Shown here: positions 63,483 to 64,000 of the stretch, piece by piece | Position numbering within the stretch: the first letter of the stretch is position 1 | How the letters are laid out: each line of letters opens with the position of its first letter | The notes under the pieces: generated by a model | Told to the model about the DNA's origin: nothing | The model's database searches: none | The model's input: the letters and a program-made list of their open reading frames with translations, nothing else | Position numbers and translations under genes: made by a program | DNA from: an uncultured Flavobacteriaceae bacterium | GTDB taxonomy: Bacteria; Bacteroidota; Bacteroidia; Flavobacteriales; Flavobacteriaceae | Length of the DNA: 64,000 nt | Direction of reading: 5' to 3' | Assembly: GCA_905381055.1 (NCBI GenBank) | Contig: CAJPUR010000002.1 | Coordinates: forward strand, 1 to 64,000

Positions 63483-64000
63483 AGGAAAGAATAAATTTTA
63501 TCTGGAGTGATGCAATAATTTAAATTTACATCTAATTTACTAACACTAATTTTTTTTTCTGCATTAAAAAATGAAACTCCTATTTTAAGACATTTAGAAT
63601 TACAGTTTTTTAGAAATCTATCATAATAACCTTTCCCATAACCAACTCTATTTCCTTCAAAATCATAAGCTAACAAAGGGATAAAAACCACATCAATCTT
63701 TTTTGGATCTACAAAAATCCCTTCAATTGGTTCTGGAATACCAAGACTACTGATTTTTAATTTTGTTTCGTCAGTTAAAAGAAAACTCTCTAAAATATCT
63801 GCACCCTTTTTGACTTTTGGAATGACAATTAGCTTGTCTTTCCCGTAAAGAATTGATAATAAATATTTAGTTTCAACTTCATTTAATTTTTTTGATGACA
63901 AAAAAAGATGGAAATATTTCTTTTCCCAAATTGGTAATTCTAGACACTTGTTTGCAATCGAGATACTTTTTTCCATAACTGAATTTTCAGAAATCCTCCC
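63479..64000 (-). CDS. 5-formyltetrahydrofolate cyclo-ligase, 5' end beyond window
   Basis: This enzyme converts 5-formyl-THF to 5,10-methenyl-THF with ATP. Visible parts include IANKCLELPIWEKKYFHLFLS, the domain FIPLLAYDFEGNRVGYGKGYYDRFL (in pieces) and CITPDKIYSFL at the end. An ATG at 63976 would give 165 residues, but the frame stays open through 64000 and the residues before it (RISENSV) fit the family's N-terminal helix, so the true start is probably outside the window and the entry is partial. Confidence 0.85.
   Translation of the reverse strand, partial: GRISENSVMEKSISIANKCLELPIWEKKYFHLFLSSKKLNEVETKYLLSILYGKDKLIVIPKVKKGADILESFLLTDETKLKISSLGIPEPIEGIFVDPKKIDVVFIPLLAYDFEGNRVGYGKGYYDRFLKNCNSKCLKIGVSFFNAEKKISVSKLDVNLNYCITPDKIYSFL

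Overview
The window is strongly AT-rich chromosomal DNA of a Bacteroidota bacterium, almost certainly a marine-type member of Flavobacteriia. The gliding genes gldD and gldE sit beside ssb, mutY, HU and an RNase G gene. atpD and atpC are split from the rest of the ATP synthase genes. DUF4270 lies beside a short glycogen-synthase-like gene and panC. Several TonB receptors carry an N-terminal carboxypeptidase-regulatory-like domain, and promoters follow the Bacteroidota pattern (TAnnTTTG at -7, TTTG at -33). I see no phage, insertion sequence, CRISPR array, rRNA or tRNA. The DNA is gene-dense, with short gaps and many overlapping stop/start junctions, as in a streamlined genome.

Layout. 1-440: a non-coding array of phased T-tracts with GAT cores. 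441-4028: a ferric-iron ABC importer (binding lipoprotein, permease, ATPase) behind a candidate operator. 4029-4106 (minus): a 25-residue peptide with nine cysteines, metallothionein-like. 4191-7795: a Na+/sugar symporter, two small unknown proteins and a secreted DUF1080 protein. 7963-16645: an iron-acquisition island (DUF4856 lipoprotein, imelysin, HTTM protein, FecA-like TonB receptor) followed by small proteins (DUF6686-like, DCC1 thioredoxin-like, SET, DUF3347 lipoprotein, two unknowns). 16647-17390: Bax-inhibitor-1 family. 17471-25505: carbohydrate catabolism, with a mutarotase, a non-phosphorylating L-fucose route to pyruvate and lactate with the FucP transporter, then a ribose-type transporter and ribokinase. 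25513-27964: a small secreted protein, a formylglycine-generating enzyme and a TesB thioesterase.

28000-33600: housekeeping and gliding genes (gldD, gldE, ssb, mutY on minus; HU, a tiny basic protein and RNase G on plus), closed by a clear terminator. 33663-37723: recX, then on minus a BtuB-like receptor with atpC and atpD. 38037-46352: a YpdA-type reductase, then a compact operon of glycerate kinase, GntP permease, SsuD-like flavin monooxygenase, Na+ symporter and two lipid-linked glycosyltransferases. It may take up and desulfonate or oxidise a small organic acid or sulfonate. 46354-48994 (minus): DUF4270 lipoprotein and a glycogen-synthase N-half. 49100-58365: panC, panD, a flippase-like membrane protein, an esterase-fold protein, radA, gdhA, recO and a TonB receptor. 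58459-64000: ileS, a DksA/TraR-like protein, a secreted unknown, lspA, and a 5-formyl-THF cyclo-ligase cut by the right edge.

The most novel signals are the cysteine-rich mini-protein beside the iron importer, the phased GAT/T-tract array, the monooxygenase/glycerate operon, the dyads and repeats in leaders and promoters, and several enzymes that lack canonical residues. Products are named by reading motifs, not by database search.
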